From Melastoma dodecandrum (lineage: Eukaryota > Streptophyta > Magnoliopsida > Myrtales > Melastomataceae): a stretch of 64,000 bases of DNA. Location of the stretch: contig JARUPY010000606.1 of NCBI GenBank assembly GCA_029817715.1, positions 1,116,001-1,180,000 on the forward strand. Direction: 5' to 3'. This document shows positions 1 to 11,619 of this stretch, piece after piece. The notes below the pieces were generated by a model. The model did not search any database. It was not told the DNA's origin and saw nothing but the letters and a program-made list of their open reading frames with translations. Position 1 is the stretch's first letter; each line of letters begins with the position of its first letter. The translations under genes and the position numbers were made by a program.

Positions 1-73
1 TCAGGCTGAGCAAGAAATAATCATCTCATTTAGACGGCCGTAAGGCTCTCCCGCGCCAATTTGGATTTCCAGA

Positions 74-3000
74 ATGGCAGACTCGCCGTCCGACTACGAC
101 AGCATGTCCAGCCAAGAATACGACGACGACGGCGGCGGCAACAGAGAGGAAGCGGATTCTCCTCTTCAGGAGTTTATGAACTTTGAAGGGTTCGGTGGAG
201 GCGGTGAAGGCCGGAGTACTCCTGGTACAACTCGGCCTAGGGTTCGCAATGGGGGGAACAAGGCTTTCCCGCCGCCTTCGGAGGGGGAGGAGGTCGATGG
301 ACTCCTATGCCCCATCTGTTATCAGGGTTGGAGTGACGGAGGCGACCACTCCATCTGGTGACCCCCTCTCTCTCTTCTCTTCTGTTCTTGGAAATAGGTC
401 AATTAGTTCTTGCGATCTGAGCGAGGTTCTCGACATTAATCCTGACAGGGCTTATAATTTTTGAGCAGTTGTTTACCTTGTGGTCACGTCTTTGGCATGT
501 CCTGCATCAAAAGATGGCTTCAACAGCAGAAGAAATCCGGAAAGGTATTCCCCACTCTCAATCTTTTCGTATAAAAATTTCGGATAGTCAGGGTCATATA
601 AATATGCAGTTCGTTGATTTGTAGTGTCCTAAATGCAATGCCAGCTGCACAGTGAAAGGTATCAGGAAACTCTACGCAACACAGCTTACGACAGTAGATG
701 AGGAATCACTAAAGGTTGGTATTTTATTTACTTTTGGAGGCGATTCTTCAGTGTGCCCAAAAATCATGTTGCACCAGTAATAACAGGCTCCTTTTGCTTG
801 CAGAGGATTCTTAATCTGGAGGCTCAATGTGCTGCCCTTTTGGAGAAGGCAAGTAATCTAATCTCCAATGAATCTGAGAAATGTTCAAATTGGAACGACC
901 TTTTTCGGATGTATTCACTAAATGCTTGATTTCCTTTGTTTATGTGACGATCTCCCTTGTTCTGCATATCTCAGAGAATCTGTGATTCTTCAAGTGAGGT
1001 GTCCAATGCAGATTTCTCTTTTGTGGGTCTTTTGCCTTCTTGTTGGTTCTGATCATAAAAAAGAGATATAAGGCTTTTATCAACATTTGACAAGAACGAG
1101 TTGTGTTTTCTGAACTTGATAATTTGATGTCACTTCTAACATTTGAAGGATATTGCAAATGAAGCTAAATGGAGCAGAGCAATAGATGGATGTATAAACA
1201 GGCTGGCTGAAGTGGAGACCAAGTTTGTTGCATTGGAGGAGGTATGAGCTCATCTTTATCTTAATGCTGCATTCTAAGTTTTATCTGCTTTTCATCTCAT
1301 TAATGCCTGGGTTGCATCACTAACATTTGCTATATCTTCCTCAGTGCTATAGGATGCTATGCCGTTGTAAATTGTTGATTGCTTCTGTGTTTATTTCGAA
1401 TTAAATTGTAGCAGTGTTCCAGACTATTGCTTGTATAAATATTTTTGTCTGCAAGAATCGACTTATTTATGGCATCCACTTTTTTGTATAATATAATCGG
1501 GTATCTGATTGAGGGGACTACTTCGTCTAATGTTTGCTTCTTTTTTAAACGTTGTAGAAAACAAATAATTTGGAACAGTTGTTCAAGGATACAGTAGGCC
1601 GCCCTTCTGGTTTGACTGCTAGTTGTTCAACACACAACACACAATCTAGTGATTGGTCTTGTAGCCAGTTCAAATTACAGGTCTGTTTGATCTTATGCAT
1701 CATATTCTCATGCATACACTTGGAAACGTTTGGTCTTTTCTTCACAAATCTAGGATTCAAGGAGCGTTTTTGGTCACTTACCAGCACTTGGCCAACTTAA
1801 AGCAAGTCTTTTCTGAGGAATTCTTTCCTTCATATTAGAAGACTCGAGCTAATCAAGATATTTTATTTACTATTATCTTTAAATGCAATTTTCATACATC
1901 CTGCAGGCAGAAGTCCAGTTTGATGGTTCACGTTTATTTGATATTAACTTGTCCAGTCAAATAATAATGGTTGCCAGGCGGCTTTCTGGCATGGGCGGCA
2001 TTAGAGATGCTCTGACAAAGGCAAGTGTCTACTATCTTTCTCGTTTAGCATTGAATGGAATGATTGCCACTTAAGCTGCTTTTGGATGACTGACTGCAGG
2101 CGAGCTTGGTAGATCTACGTGAAGCCGAAGATATTAATCTACCTTCCAGTACAAAAGCTGTCAAGGACTTGCATGTTTCTTTGTTTAATAGGAATCTCGT
2201 ACTATATGCTTCATTGGGAAAGAATTTATCTATCCTTAGGTAGTATTGTCCTTGCAGATTTCGTTTATGTGATGCCTGTTATTATATATATATTTATTTA
2301 CATCTCTGTTACTTTCAGTCTCGAAAGCAACAATGTTGTCCTGGACTATAAACTCCCGGTAGGGTTGCTGACCTTTTGTTGCATGTGGTTTCTTCTGTCA
2401 TATTCTCTTCCACAATTCTATCCTGAAATCATTTTTGTCAATAATTGATTGTTTCTTTCAAGGTTGGTGCTTGGTCTTGCTCATGGGATATCAACAGTCC
2501 TCATTATATATACACCGGCCTGCAGGTGGATTCTTTATCTTTGTCTTGTTTCTTTGTAAAGCCAAATTGCTAGACCTGAATATTGGAAAGCCTTTTTTTT
2601 ATGTTTTTTCAGAATGGAATGCTTATGACATTTGATGTGCGGCAAACTCAGAAGCCGTTGGTGACTCGTGATGGCTTGACATGCAACCCAATTCATACCA
2701 CATGCTCTGTAATGCAGAAGCGATCCAGTGGAGTGAGTACTGTCTTGACTGCGTCATCCATTGGTTTGTGTGAATGGACAATTGGTTCAGCCGAAGAAAG
2801 GTTGGTTCTGGTTCTAATGGACGAGTCACTATGAAACGAATTTTTGTGATATTAATGATCTTTATTTTTAGAGGATTTCAAAATTATTTTTAGCGCAGCA
2901 GGATTTTCCTTCACTTTTATTCAGTAAACATGTTTTTGATAATTGTTTTATCTGCTATTTGAAGGCCAACTCTGGTACCTGAGTCTGCAAATTTTGGGGT

Positions 3001-3451
3001 TTGCATATCCCTTGCATATTGTCCCGGCAGCGACAGCATGGTTGCTTCATATCGTCCTAAGGTGGAGGTGTCGGGCGAGATGCCTCTTTCCCAGATTTCA
3101 TCCCAGCATTCCTGCTTGGGCGGCACGGTCGTCCGAGGCCAACACTTATGTTTAAGGAGAATAGGGAGGTCTTATCTGAAGTTGAGTTCCACGGATGGTG
3201 ATGTGAGTGGCATTCGCCTTCCCCGATCTGTGATCATGGACTTAAAAAAGGGCAAGCAGGTGTTCGGTTTCGGGAATGAAGCGACGAGTGACTTGGTCTT
3301 GCAAGAGATGAGTTCTCTCTCGATGTCTGGGCAGATCAAACTGGGGAAGCCTCCTCTCCGGGATATCAGGTATGCAATGGCAAGGAACCAGGGTCATTTA
3401 GGTTGCTTGAATGATAACACGTTGCAATTATTTAGGGTGGAGCTGGGTTGA
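74..3451 (+). CDS. RFWD3: RFWD3-like RING finger / WD40-repeat E3 ubiquitin ligase, 12 exons
   Basis: Exons read at 74-357, 469-544, 625-714, 804-848, 1149-1241, 1558-1680, 1907-2020, 2100-2239, 2319-2358, 2463-2525, 2613-2800 and 2965-3451; they join in frame to 580 residues. The N-terminus is acidic and Gly-rich. A RING domain starts at CPIC (C79, C82), continues through CCLPCGH and ends with CPKC (C121, C124). A helical, probably coiled-coil stretch follows (about 135-200). The C-terminal half carries WD40-type blades, including SWDINSPHYIYTGLQNG and a KAVKDLHVS segment typical of RFWD3. In animals RFWD3 ubiquitinates RPA and RAD51 at stalled forks and damaged DNA; a nuclear DNA-repair ligase role here is inferred from the family. 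The plant protein is shorter than the human one (about 774 residues), mainly at the N-terminus. The introns after exons 4 and 7 use GC donors. The start is the first ATG in the open frame; whether the upstream region is 5' UTR cannot be seen. Confidence 0.9.
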
Positions 3452-4320
3452 GGAAGCCCCTTATTTCTTGTAACTATTGTTGTAGATCAGATGGCTCTAA
3501 TGATGATGTGTTAACTAGACTAATGTTTGGTTAACCGCTACTGGATGATCAAAAGATTACTGAAGGGTTAATTGCTAATTACTAGTCAAATCGAAAATGT
3601 ACCAAAATTTCCGACCTGACTGGATTCGAATCAACTACCTGATGAGCATAAACTTATTTTTAGACAAACTTTTTCTTTTTAAAAAATTTCACAAAACTAA
3701 TTTTCTTTTTATATTTTTAATCTTTATAGTTTCAATTAATGAAATGTGTTTTTTTTATCCGGTTTACATGCTATGCTAATTATTCTAATAAAGATATGAC
3801 ATACTTTATAATTCATTTTTAATATGTATTATATTACTAATAATAACTTCACAGAATAATTAATTTTAAACTAAATTAACTAATCCGTCTCTTACTATAT
3901 ATTAAATAGCATTAATATTATAAATTTTCATGTCATCATTATTATTAAAATCGACAGATGCCGGCAATGATCTTTCTCAGGGCTTCATTTTCAAATTTTT
4001 CAGCACCACTGTAAATTATGTTTTGATTTTTTTAAATATATTTTATACCAGTTAAAAAAATAAGTTATTATTTTTAAACTGCGCTTTTTTCTATAATTTT
4101 ATTATTAGATTAATCGAATAAATTAGCTGAATTTTTTAGTTTGTGTTATACTATACATAAAAAAGTAAGTTTATAAGACTTTTTAATGTGTTAGACCTTA
4201 ATAGAAGACCCTTGGTACTTTCTTGTGAGTAATTTGCAAAGTTTCTTAATACATTAAAATATCTTGTTTATTTTGTTTGATAGGTATTCCGTTAACAAAA
4301 TTTTTCAAATTTATATTTAG
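3452..4320. other. AT-rich intergenic spacer
   Basis: This is the 3' flank of the RFWD3-like gene and then very AT-rich spacer with many poly-A and poly-T runs. I see no gene, splice-linked exon or transposon domain in it. Confidence 0.6.
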
Positions 4321-4575
4321 GAAAAATATCAATATTTGGCCTGATTAATTTGCTAACTTTACGTTTTGGCATATCATTTCAAAAGTTTTCAATTTATTAG
4401 CCTTATTTCAATTTTATTTTTCAATTTGGCCCCATTCGTAACGGTATTTGCGATTTCGCCGTTAGCGTTAATATGTATCATTTATTTTTCCTACGTGGCA
4501 ATGATAATGAAATAAATCAAGGGCAAAATATCGATATTTGGCCCAATGAATTTGCCAACTTTACGTTTTGGCCTC
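4321..4575 (+). repeat. Direct pair of Mutator-like terminal-repeat remnants
   Basis: Two copies of a motif of about 55 bp lie in direct orientation, near 4321-4375 and 4519-4575. Both read roughly as 'AAATATC.ATATTTGGCC', then 'TTTGC.AACTTTACGTTTTGG'. Between them are a GGCCCCATT block and a CGTTAGCGTTAA block. The same arrangement (AAATTATCGAT, then TGGCCC, then a CCGTTAACGG-like block) forms the terminal repeats of the Mutator-like element at 50946-54598. I infer degraded ends of one or two related nonautonomous elements. No target duplication was identified. Confidence 0.5.
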
Positions 4576-4790
4576 ACGGTTCTGTGTTGCCGACAACTTC
4601 CGGTCGAACCTTCTGTAAAGCTGCACCTACTATGGTTGAATATTTGGAATGTTTAAGCTATGAAATGACTTTCTCTTTCTTAATTTCTCTTAATATGAAA
4701 TGATTACACGTTCCTATAATTATAGATATGAGTAGAACAATCTAGAGTTGCTAGACTTACCTACATAACCGACCAACTACCTTATTAACA

Positions 4791-4965
4791 ATCTTGGCTT
4801 GATGAAGTATTTTCTCGAATTTCAAGTGAAGCAGAAGAAATGAGAGATTTTCATTTCTCAAGAGAAGTACATAGCGGATCTGTTGAAGAAGTTTCGTATG
4901 GAGAATGTGAAGCCAATTTCTACTCCAATGTCACTCAATGAGAAGTTACAGAAGGAACACGAGTC
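4791..4965 (+). pseudogene. Ty1/copia reverse-transcriptase fragment (decayed)
   Basis: The plus strand reads LGLMKYFLEF, then after an in-frame TGA continues with ISQEKYIADLLKKF and PISTPMSLNEKL. This is the conserved tail of the copia reverse transcriptase (the 'YFLG-E', 'I-Q-KY--DLLKKF' and 'TPM' blocks). Only about 58 codons survive, and no integrase or RNase H is seen next to it. It is an old fragment with no coding capacity. Confidence 0.75.
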
Positions 4966-7900
4966 ATTTTGTTGGTTCTCTGGTATAGAATTGGACCATC
5001 TTCTATATAGGAACAAGAGTCATCGTCGATGGCATCTACAAATATACTCATTCGAATTTTCCAATAGGCAAAATTCTTACCATCAAATATGGGAGGATTC
5101 CCAACATGTGGTTTTTGTACATTTTAGTTATCAACCATTAGTTCAATTCGTATAATGTTAAGCTGTCCATAGAATAGAACCTTGACTATTACAGTGTAGA
5201 ACCTCAACAAGCTTCAAGATTCTGTTGGATAGAAATCAGTTGTCAAAACCGACAGTCAAACCTCTGTCAACCAGAGCACGAGTGTCAATATGACTAATAT
5301 GAATTTTCCTTTCTGGTAGCAGTTGTTGAATCACGGAGCTACATGCTTCTGCAGAACAGAACTAAGATGCCAACCATGAAAGATAATACGGAAGGTAAAA
5401 GCTTCTGTGAGATCTCAACAAGCGATTACGCCTTTGTTGGACAGAAACCTCATACTAGTAGTTGGATTCTAACAGAGCGTAAACTTCTGTATAATTATGG
5501 CAACATAGCGGAAGCTTCTGTTGATGGAAAATATAATTCATATTATTATTATTTGGAAACGTAATATATGGATTTCGATCATATTAATATCTTGATCGAT
5601 TCCTTTTCATTTCGTACGTAAAAAATCATTATACAATATTTAATTACAAAAAATGTTTCGTAGAGAAAGTTCTCAACATGAGTACCTTCTGTAATGTAGA
5701 TCTTTGCCTTCTGTTTCATAGAAGGTCAAGGCTCATCGTCAAAATATATTCACCACATTTCCATCTTCTTAGTCATCCTTTTACTTCCGTACCAGTAGCC
5801 AAGTACTCTACGATCAGATTTTCCAATTCCATGGCATGGGCTCATTGGATACTTTTTGCTAGTGGTACAATACCACTTACCACTCTTTTGAAAAAATGAC
5901 CCCATCTAAAATTGTAGATGGGTAGTCTTTCATAAGTACACTTATCTTATATTGCGGGTGATAGTGCTAACCGTTTATTAAATACATGAAAAATAAATAT
6001 CATTTCGTACTCGAAAGAATAGGTTAAGAAAATGTTAAGAAAAAGGAAAACATATGTAATACATGTATCCCTTAAGAAAGAGAATAATTACGGAAATTGA
6101 AAGAAAATGTAATAATTTTGTTTGAAAAAAAATACATATAGCGAGAGATGCTGTTGTACTAAATAAAAATATGTATTGAAAGAAAAACAGTCTCGACGTG
6201 ATAAATATTCAAAAAGAAAGAAGAAACAGAATACAAAACAAGTAGTGGACTATCCTTTTGAGGAGGTGATCATACATCTATATATATTCAGCTTCTCTCA
6301 CACAATACGTTGATTCGTTGGTAATTTATTTCTGTCGATGACGTCGCAATTACTTGTGGTATAAGCGAAGATTAATCGAATCGAGCTAGAAGATTAAGCT
6401 TTCACTAAAAAAATTACTGGGAACGGTGTTAGTTGAACAATTTGTATGGATATTTATTACTATTACTATTATTATTATTATTATTAATTCGCGTACTTAA
6501 TTATAGGTATATACATCATAAAATTTTAAGAATTTTTAAGAATGATCAATTCAATTATTTAAATATTTTTTCAAGAATAGAATAATTAAGGTATTGCCGT
6601 TTCGTGCCTAAAATATTAAATTCGAGCACGAATTATCTTGTGCATTATTAAGATATTGAACTCCGTGACGTGCATGGATGAGAGGCAGTGGACGGTGTAC
6701 TAGTGATGCAATGGGAGCGAGGCCTAGCCCTTCGGCACAAGGGAGCCGGTGACTGGCAGGTTGTGCGTAAGGCTCGTCTTGTCCCCGGACCGAAGCATGC
6801 ATTGTTGCCATGGCCTTTTCAGGGGGCGTGAAAAACCTCCATTGATTTGATCAAACGGAGAATTAGAACCACGAGTCAACTGAAAAAAGAATAATGAAAA
6901 GCAAGGCCAAGCAAATAAAGAGTTTTCAAACATAGTTAACATTAACTTGACATTATTAAATATTATTTGTCGTTATTAATTCAGATTGGAATTCATAATA
7001 ATCCGTTTTTACAATTAAAAAACATATATCCCCGTGAAACTAAAACCACCATTTCATCGTGTGCTTTTTAACCACGAAATTTCTTTTAAATGTTTACAAA
7101 TCTTTCGAAAACCTTCTTTAATTCGAAGGGAGCCAAAATTTCATCAATTACGTAAAAAAAAAGGAGAGAGATAAATGTTTATGAAATTTGTGGCCTTTCT
7201 CCATCGAACTTAATTTTCTTAATCATGATTTCTGTATTCTTTTTTGTGTAATATGTTAAACCTTCATAATTTATAAAATTCAAGAAATGTCTAAACATTT
7301 TTAAATTAACATAATCTTCTGAATTCATTAAGTATAAAAGTTGTCGACTCAAATAAAAAAAAGGGTGAAGCATAAAATCTTTAAATAAATGACTGTGACG
7401 AGTAATTTCGGGATCACATTGTTAAATAAATCGTGTTCTAAACTGCTACGGAGTTTGACTCCCACAAAGACAACTAAAGCATTTTTGCCTCAGAAACTAC
7501 ATAGTTTTGCTTGAGAGATGGGGATGTCGATGTATTGGGATTTCTCAATCTGGTGGGGGTAGAATTTACTATTAGGACAATAGAAAACTTCCAAATGGTC
7601 GTTTTTCTTTTAACTGAAGTTTTATCGTAAATAACGAATAAATCCTCAATCTTATGAGAGAAGTAGCAGAAGATACTTAACTAAATGAAACTTCAAGTTA
7701 ATTATATTTCTCATTTTCATTTGAGAGATTGATTTATTGCTGTTTATTTTGTGATTTCATTCGCATGAGCGAATCATAATACCATGTAATGCCCAAGGCG
7801 ACGGTGGTGTTAATGTCTCTGGAGTGGAGGATGCCGATGTTGGAAGACCTAAAAGCTGAGGTTTTCCTTAGGACAAAAATTATTGGGCAAGAATTGAGAC

Positions 7901-8216
7901 CAAACATAGTATTAAGATTTCCACACTAATCAAAATTTGCATATATCTTCCATTTACCGTTTTTTTGTGTCACCCTAACATTAGTCGTGGAAATAATTTC
8001 TTATATTTCGTGACATAATATCTAGGTGTTATTCAAATTATTGCTAGTCGTCCGATTTGTTTCCGGGGGACTTCTATATTAAGTTGGTAGACGAAAGAAC
8101 TACATTTCTTTTGAATATTAAGATATTAGTCATCACTTCAAACTCGAAGAAATAACCAAGCCATATTATTCGGTGAAACCTGAATCACGGAGTGTTACAC
8201 CATAAGAATGTGATCG
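4966..8216. other. Intergenic spacer with LTR-like debris, an ATT microsatellite and a GC-rich patch
   Basis: No gene is supported here. At 5190-5530 the motif CTTCTGT(T/A) with nearby 'GGA(T/C)AGAA' recurs several times, which looks like the U3 part of a decayed LTR. An ATT/ATA microsatellite lies at 6461-6487. From 6655 to 6840 the sequence is conspicuously GC-rich compared with its surroundings, and its origin is unknown. The remainder is AT-rich and lies downstream of the minus-strand GDSL gene. Confidence 0.5.
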
Positions 8217-9612
8217 TCATTCTAGTAGCTGGAGGGTTGGTAGAAGGCGCTCGAATACAGCCTCCCAACCTGACATTGTCGGGTGATCCATGTCCCAGAA
8301 GAACGATCTCAGTCGATTCGGGCAAACAGTGTACAATGGCCTCCATTGCTTGTCGACATCACCGCAGTAGTTGTAACTTGTTTTTCCAACGCAGCATCCA
8401 CTCAATGAATCTGGGAACCGATATGCGTATTCTGTCAAAGGACGGAACCACTGTAAGTCTACGTTAAGATGAAAGGAAAAGAAAAGAAATGGATGAGGCG
8501 GACAACCTTTGCCCTGGAGGACATCCTTGAAAGCCTTGTCAAGGTCGAGCAAGACAAAGGTATTGTTTGCCGTTGCTTGGTTCAAATCCCCCACAGATTT
8601 TGACAAAGCCCCATTGTGGGTATCGACCAAAGAACCCACGGTGTCATCGCAGTGCTTGTATGAGTTAGACACCGTCACTCTAGGAAGACATCCCAGGGGT
8701 GGAAGGCTCGCCACCGCAATTTTCTTTATCCCTAATGCTTGTATGCGTTTCAAGTTGGAGACGAGTTGATCGGTCACCTTTGGGCTGAAACCAAGAAGAT
8801 CCTGCATATACACACGATGAAATATTACTAAAAATGAAGAATGAAGTCTAACCAAGATGTGAAAAATAAATTTGGAAGGATCGTACCCCAGCGACTACGG
8901 TGTCGTTATCCTGATTATGCATAAAAGCAGCGTAATCGTTGCCCGAGTTCGTGACAAGAGCAATCGAGTTGTTTAGATCAAAACCTCGGTAGTGAGAGCT
9001 CATGACTTGCTCGAACAAATCAATCTGAGCCGTCATGTTCGGAGCGCTGACCAACGTATCGAACACACCCGTTCCCCCATGAGCGAAGTTCATGCCAAAT
9101 ATGGATGACCCGAAAAGGTGGAAAGGGGAGATCATTTTCCTCCACTGCTGGAAAGGCACAGGACCGGGACCTATGACTCCAAAGCGCTTCGCTGCGAATT
9201 ATTAATAATAAATAAATGACGGCTACTTTGAGATCAAAATAAATACTAGACGCAATGAGAAAACCACTGAAATCTCACCAAAGAAATCGGTCAATATGAG
9301 GCCGTCTGAATATCTGCCGGAAGGGACTCGGGGGATGGTCATGCCATAGGGGCAATGCCAAGATTCTTCAGTTAGCCTGCTGTTTCCGGTGTCAGCATAC
9401 GAATCCCCAAAAACAAAGATCTTCTTGTGATAATGGAAGAAGTCAGGATAGGCATGGTGGTGGTGCCAGGGAGGAGCTTGACCAGGAGCAGGAGCAGGAA
9501 GGGGTTGGTGGTGGTGGTGCCACCACCACCAGCCGTGGACTGCATTTTGGTGGGCGAATAAGGAGACAAGGAAGAGCAAGATAACATAGAAATTCATTTG
9601 TCGAAATGCCAT
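8217..9612 (-). CDS. GDSL esterase/lipase (SGNH hydrolase), 4 exons
   Basis: Minus-strand exons are 9279-9612, 8887-9191, 8507-8801 and 8217-8431; they join in frame to 382 residues. Family marks are block I FVFGDSYADTG (catalytic Ser71), block III NSGNDY, and block V FFWDMDHPT with the catalytic Asp and His. CCVG and VDKQWRPLYTVC match the plant At5g03610-like subgroup. Residues 7-26 form a hydrophobic signal peptide, so secretion to the wall or apoplast is likely. Just after it is an unusual WWWWHHHH tract, a Pro/Ala linker and a second HHHH. These enzymes hydrolyse esters of lipids or wall components; the substrate cannot be told from sequence. The last intron is only 75 nt, divisible by three and stop-free, so a retained-intron isoform would stay in frame. 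The start is the ATG directly before the signal peptide. Confidence 0.9.
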
Positions 9613-9673
9613 TTCTGGAGTTTAAAGACTGACCAGCTAGGAGTGAGGGACGAGGTGGATGACATGCTCGTGT

Positions 9674-9693
9674 TATATATATATATATATATA
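9674..9693 (-). promoter_or_regulatory. TA-repeat, probable TATA region of the GDSL gene
   Basis: An uninterrupted TA repeat of about 20 bp lies 62-81 bp upstream of the GDSL start codon on the minus strand. The spacing fits a TATA element followed by a short 5' UTR. It is also simply a dinucleotide microsatellite, so length variation is likely. Confidence 0.45.
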
Positions 9694-11160
9694 CAAACAA
9701 AGGGGAGATGGTGGGGATCATACCTGAAAATCCAAATTGATTATCCTTTTGAATATATCCTCCTCTCAACGTTTTTCCATCAGATTAATTATTTTGAATG
9801 AACAAAATCCAACCGTATCTTGGCGTAGACATCCAACAAAACCAATGTGAACATAAAATCAGGAAAAGATCTCACATTGAGATTGAGCTGGTTCCCTCTG
9901 CCGTAAGGATTGAAGGGAACTGCCACAACCACAACACATTTCACCAAAACACATATTTTAGGTGCTATACAGCATGATTTCTGGAGAACTCCAATTCTAA
10001 AATTTGGAAAAATTAAAATTTCCAAAATTATAACATTAAGAAAATAATTCCCCCTAGAAATTATTGGTATAAACAAGTTATTGTTTGAAGTATAGAATTC
10101 GGCCCATCAAGCAGATATTTGTACTCCGACAATGTCATTTGATCCTTCAAAAAAATATAATAGGAAACTGTAATTTCTTTTAGTTAGGGTTTTTTTTTCT
10201 TGCAATTTTTTTAACTTTGGATAATCTTTACTTTAATGATGTTAATTATATTATTCACTTACCTTCCTCGAAATTTTTTAATTTTTCGAAACTTAAAAGG
10301 TTAGCTTCCGAATTCTCGAAACTCCATCTGGGTATTTTATCTGAAAATATCATTTATCTATACAAATCATGCTCATATGTGAATGCAAATTGTTTAGTAA
10401 GAAGATCAAGGCAGTTGTCAATAACTAAATATATTATGAACCTAATAATAGCATTACTAATAAAAACAAATAGTAATTAAAGAGTCTGGAATTCATAATA
10501 ATTAATAAGTCTAATCATGCTCGTTTCAATTCCAAACAATTTCATTAGCACAATTTCATAATTATTTTTGCCTAATGCCTTTTTTGTTCCTCCACTCTCA
10601 TACTAGAGTTTGATAAATAACTCAGCCAACTAACCTAAAAGTTGATAAAGTGAATGCTTGTATGTAAGTATCAATGATACATATTAAATCTAGTAATTAT
10701 GTTTTTCTAATGCGGCTTAAATAAAAATATTTAGTAATATTTGACGTCTTCTTGAAAATTATACAAGTTCGTGACGAAAGCCGAAGCTCTACTATAACAC
10801 AAAGAATATGCTCAATTTAGATTTCGGACTCTCGAATTGAATTAGTCGCTGCTAATCTGACTCACCGCAAGACTCGAAGAATTTTTACTAAGAGTACTAT
10901 TTTTCTATATTGGAGGGAGAGGTGTCATATTTATAGTAGAGGACTCCCTGCAAAGTAAGTCAAAATTAAACTACGTCGATAGCCTCAGCATATTGGATGT
11001 TCAAGATGATCCTCCAATGATTTTATAACTGATGTAACATATTAAGTTTGCACTCTTTCGTTTATTGTTGCTAGCAAAACGTATTTTTTTATGTTGGAGA
11101 AAATACTTATGTTGTCAATTTCATAATCTGCACATGGAAGAAATTACAAGCAAAACAATC
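9694..11160. other. AT-rich intergenic spacer upstream of the GDSL gene
   Basis: This is AT-rich sequence without a supported gene or transposon domain. The first few hundred bases may hold upstream regulatory sequence of the minus-strand GDSL gene. Confidence 0.5.
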
Positions 11161-11164
11161 TACG

Positions 11165-11462
11165 AGTAGCGAGTCCCTATCAAGCGAAACTCGCTACTTG
11201 AAGTAGCGAGTTCTCACAAAATATTGACTTACAATTGTGAAATTTTTTTAAGTGTTTGATGAGCCAAACATTCTATGGGAAGTACAATTTCAAGTAGCGA
11301 GTTTTTGGAATGGATGGCATTTGCTACTTGAACTACCAATTTCATGTAAACTTGGTGTGATGACTATGCACTCACTATTAGTAACGAGATCATTACGCAA
11401 CTCACTACTTAAAGTACCAAGGCCCTTGGTGAAGTGGAGTTGTTACTTGAAGTAGCGATTTT
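11165..11462 (+). repeat. Cluster of TAGCGAGT / ACTCGCTA motifs
   Basis: The octamer TAGCGAGT, its reverse complement ACTCGCTA and one- or two-mismatch versions (such as AGTAGCGATT and TTGCTACTTGAA) occur about nine times in 300 bp. At 11189-11212 the arms AACTCGCTACTT and AAGTAGCGAGTT are adjacent and form a dyad. The cluster lies just left of an LTR-like block and may be part of its U3 region, but the function is unknown. Confidence 0.55.
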
Positions 11463-11619
11463 TATCAACAATAAACATAGAATTTCCAAACTTCTTGTCG
11501 TATTTGGCAACTTTTTTTAAACCAACTATACGAAATTGCAATCTCCATCAAACAATGGCAGAAAGAAAATTAAGGACCAATGGTGAAATTACAATTGGAA
11601 TAAAAAAATGATAAATTTG

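Noticed and set aside
8192..8769. Plus-strand frames opposite the GDSL gene
   Set aside because: They lie antisense to conserved GDSL coding exons and have no family features.
9443..9769. Alternative minus-strand frames rich in Pro/Thr over the GDSL first exon
   Set aside because: They are shadows of the GGTGGTGGTGG-rich coding sequence in other frames and lack any domain.
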